In this document: one piece after another, positions 4,750 to 5,513 of the stretch
Layout of the letters: the number at the start of each line of letters is the position of its first letter
Position numbering within the stretch: position 1 is the first letter of the stretch
NCBI GenBank assembly: GCA_964407525.1
Contig: CAYOWC010000317.1
Location: 1 to 5,513, forward strand
Origin: DUZB01 sp964407525
GTDB taxonomy: Bacteria > Desulfobacterota > DSM-4660 > Desulfatiglandales > Desulfatiglandaceae
DNA length: 5,513 nt
Direction: 5' to 3'
Translations under genes and position numbers: made by a program
The notes under the pieces: model-generated
The model's input: the letters and a program-made list of their open reading frames with translations, nothing else
Database searches by the model: none
Told to the model about the DNA's origin: nothing

Positions 4750-5223
4750 TTTTTTCCAAAACTCTTCGTCTTTCTTTTTCCAGTCAGAACCAAAGGTTCG
4801 GTCATAAAATGGTCCCAACCTGTTAAGCCACCGCCACCAGAAATTTTTTCCTTTTTCTTTTGCCTCCATAATGTCGTTCAGGAAGACTCGAATCTTGCCC
4901 ATTTCCTCTTTTGGCACATAGGATGCGGCACCTTCTTTATACGACTTTATGGTATGTTCGGGGCTCAGCGCATGGGCTGTGAGCATAACCGGGATCACCC
5001 CTTTACTCCCTGCTATCTCTAATAAACGGTAACCGTCAACTCCCATAATATCGAGGATTGCTATATCAAATTCCTGCTGTTCAAGATATTCCCTGCCTTC
5101 CTCAAAGGTCGACGCTGTTGTAAGGTCGCACATTGGGAGGAGTTCTTCCATAGTCTGCAAAATATCCGGCTCATCATCGACAATGAGAATTTTTTGTCCA
5201 TCGATCAGCTCTTTTTCTGACAT
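4735..5223 (-). CDS. CheY-like response regulator with Trp-rich basic tail
   Basis: A 162-residue single-domain receiver protein with a C-terminal extension. The receiver spans about 9-118: acidic pocket D16-D17 (ILIVDDEPD), phosphoacceptor D58 (IAILDIMGVDGYRLL), T82 and K105 (SYVPKEE). The usual 'DxxMPxxxG' turn is DIMGVDG here, with MG in place of MP. Residues 119-162 form a charged, aromatic tail (KNFWWRWLNRLGPFYDRTFG, then DWKKKDEEFWKK) with no DNA-binding fold visible. The protein therefore probably works by protein-protein contact, as CheY-type regulators do. ATG 5223 is chosen because GGAGG (5235-5231) lies seven bases upstream; an in-frame GTG at 5256 would leave that site inside the gene. 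It is co-oriented with the sigma-54 activator 272 bases downstream, and a functional link is only a guess. The partner kinase is not visible. Confidence 0.92.
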   Translation of the reverse strand: MSEKELIDGQKILIVDDEPDILQTMEELLPMCDLTTASTFEEGREYLEQQEFDIAILDIMGVDGYRLLEIAGSKGVIPVMLTAHALSPEHTIKSYKEGAASYVPKEEMGKIRVFLNDIMEAKEKGKNFWWRWLNRLGPFYDRTFGSDWKKKDEEFWKKLTYI

Positions 5224-5273
5224 CACTGCACCTCCGGTCGAGTATAGATTGTTCACGTAATTCTATTCTCGAT

Positions 5274-5301
5274 AACATAATACATTATGATTTTATATCA
5301 A
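5274..5301 (-). promoter_or_regulatory. Candidate promoter with embedded palindrome for the CheY-like gene
   Basis: On the minus strand, TTGATA (5301-5296) and TATGTT (5279-5274) lie 16 bases apart, about 50 bases ahead of the ATG. A perfect palindrome, CATAAT-AC-ATTATG (5276-5289), covers the -10 and the spacer and could be an operator for a dimeric repressor. Local AT-richness lowers the certainty. Confidence 0.4.
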
Positions 5302-5367
5302 GAAAAAGAGGGAAACATGAGCTGAGTCTTTGAGAAGCTGGTAGGACGAAAACAAAATGGCGAGAAA

Positions 5368-5384
5368 TCCGATCCAGAATCGGA
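5368..5384. repeat. Short perfect hairpin TCCGAT/ATCGGA
   Basis: TCCGAT (5368-5373) and ATCGGA (5379-5384) flank CCAGA. It is followed by CTGGGAATGACG, which faintly resembles the ends of dispersed proteobacterial repeats ending in GGGAATGACG. Assignment to a known repeat is not secure. Confidence 0.35.
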
Positions 5385-5459
5385 ACAGCTCACTGGGAAT
5401 GACGTTAATTAGTTTCTATCCACAAATGGCCCTTTTCCGCAATCTCGGCGTCAAACTAC

Positions 5460-5504
5460 GGGTTTCCTTGTGCGACGTACTATCGTACGTCTCCGCGCAA
5501 ACCC
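5460..5504. repeat. Nested REP-like palindrome at the right edge
   Basis: A perfect inner hairpin, GACGTAC (5474-5480) and GTACGTC (5485-5491) with loop TATC, sits inside an outer weak pairing of GGGTTT (5460-5465) with AAACCC (5499-5504) and TGCG (5471-5474) with CGCA (5496-5499). No open frame crosses it. It looks like an extragenic palindromic repeat, different in sequence from the GGGGTC-type elements on the left. The window ends nine bases later, so its full extent is unknown. Confidence 0.5.
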
Positions 5505-5513
5505 TTGTTTTCC

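Overview
The window looks like an accessory, decaying 'defence graveyard' stretch of a bacterial chromosome. It is most likely from a sulfate-reducer-like deltaproteobacterium (Desulfobacterota). That is inferred from the style of the two response regulators, the GGGGTC...TTTGAC REP-like elements beside a tyrosine (Y1) REP-associated transposase relic, and the UPF0175/DUF3368 pair. No rRNA, tRNA or CRISPR array was seen, and no taxonomic marker is present, so the assignment is only moderate.

Left part (1-979): two short REP-like copies precede a RAYT (Y1 transposase) pseudogene at 134-450. The pseudogene carries several frameshifts and has lost its catalytic core. About 530 bases without a supportable gene follow. 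Positions 980-1709 hold an intact, translationally coupled toxin-antitoxin-like pair: a UPF0175 antitoxin overlapping a DUF3368 PIN-like toxin by 11 bases.

Middle (1710-3015): first comes a mosaic of remnants. It holds a long imperfect hairpin with a competing smaller hairpin, a C13 tract, a frameshifted C-terminus of a DUF1016/YhcG-type nuclease, and, overlapping its stop by ATGA, what looks like the first 16 residues of a type I restriction specificity subunit (HsdS). Then come two genes that look intact: a 151-residue ParB/sulfiredoxin-like DGNHR protein (2169-2624) and an orphan Cas2 (2737-3015). The best Cas2 start is a TTG behind a strong Shine-Dalgarno, not the upstream ATG. There is no cas1, no effector and no array in view.

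Right part (3065-5223, minus strand): two signalling genes. A CheY-like receiver protein with a Trp-rich basic tail lies upstream of a complete NtrC-type sigma-54 activator (receiver, AAA+, Fis-type HTH). The activator has GAFTSA in place of GAFTGA in the sigma-54 contact loop. Each gene has a plausible sigma-70-type promoter, so they are probably separate transcripts sharing an orientation. The last ~130 bases carry palindromic, REP-like DNA.

Taken together, a stable chromosomal signalling block abuts a hot spot where mobile and defence modules landed and eroded. The most notable items are the orphan Cas2 beside a ParB-like gene, the ghost of a type I restriction locus, and the mutually exclusive hairpins at 1807-1880.
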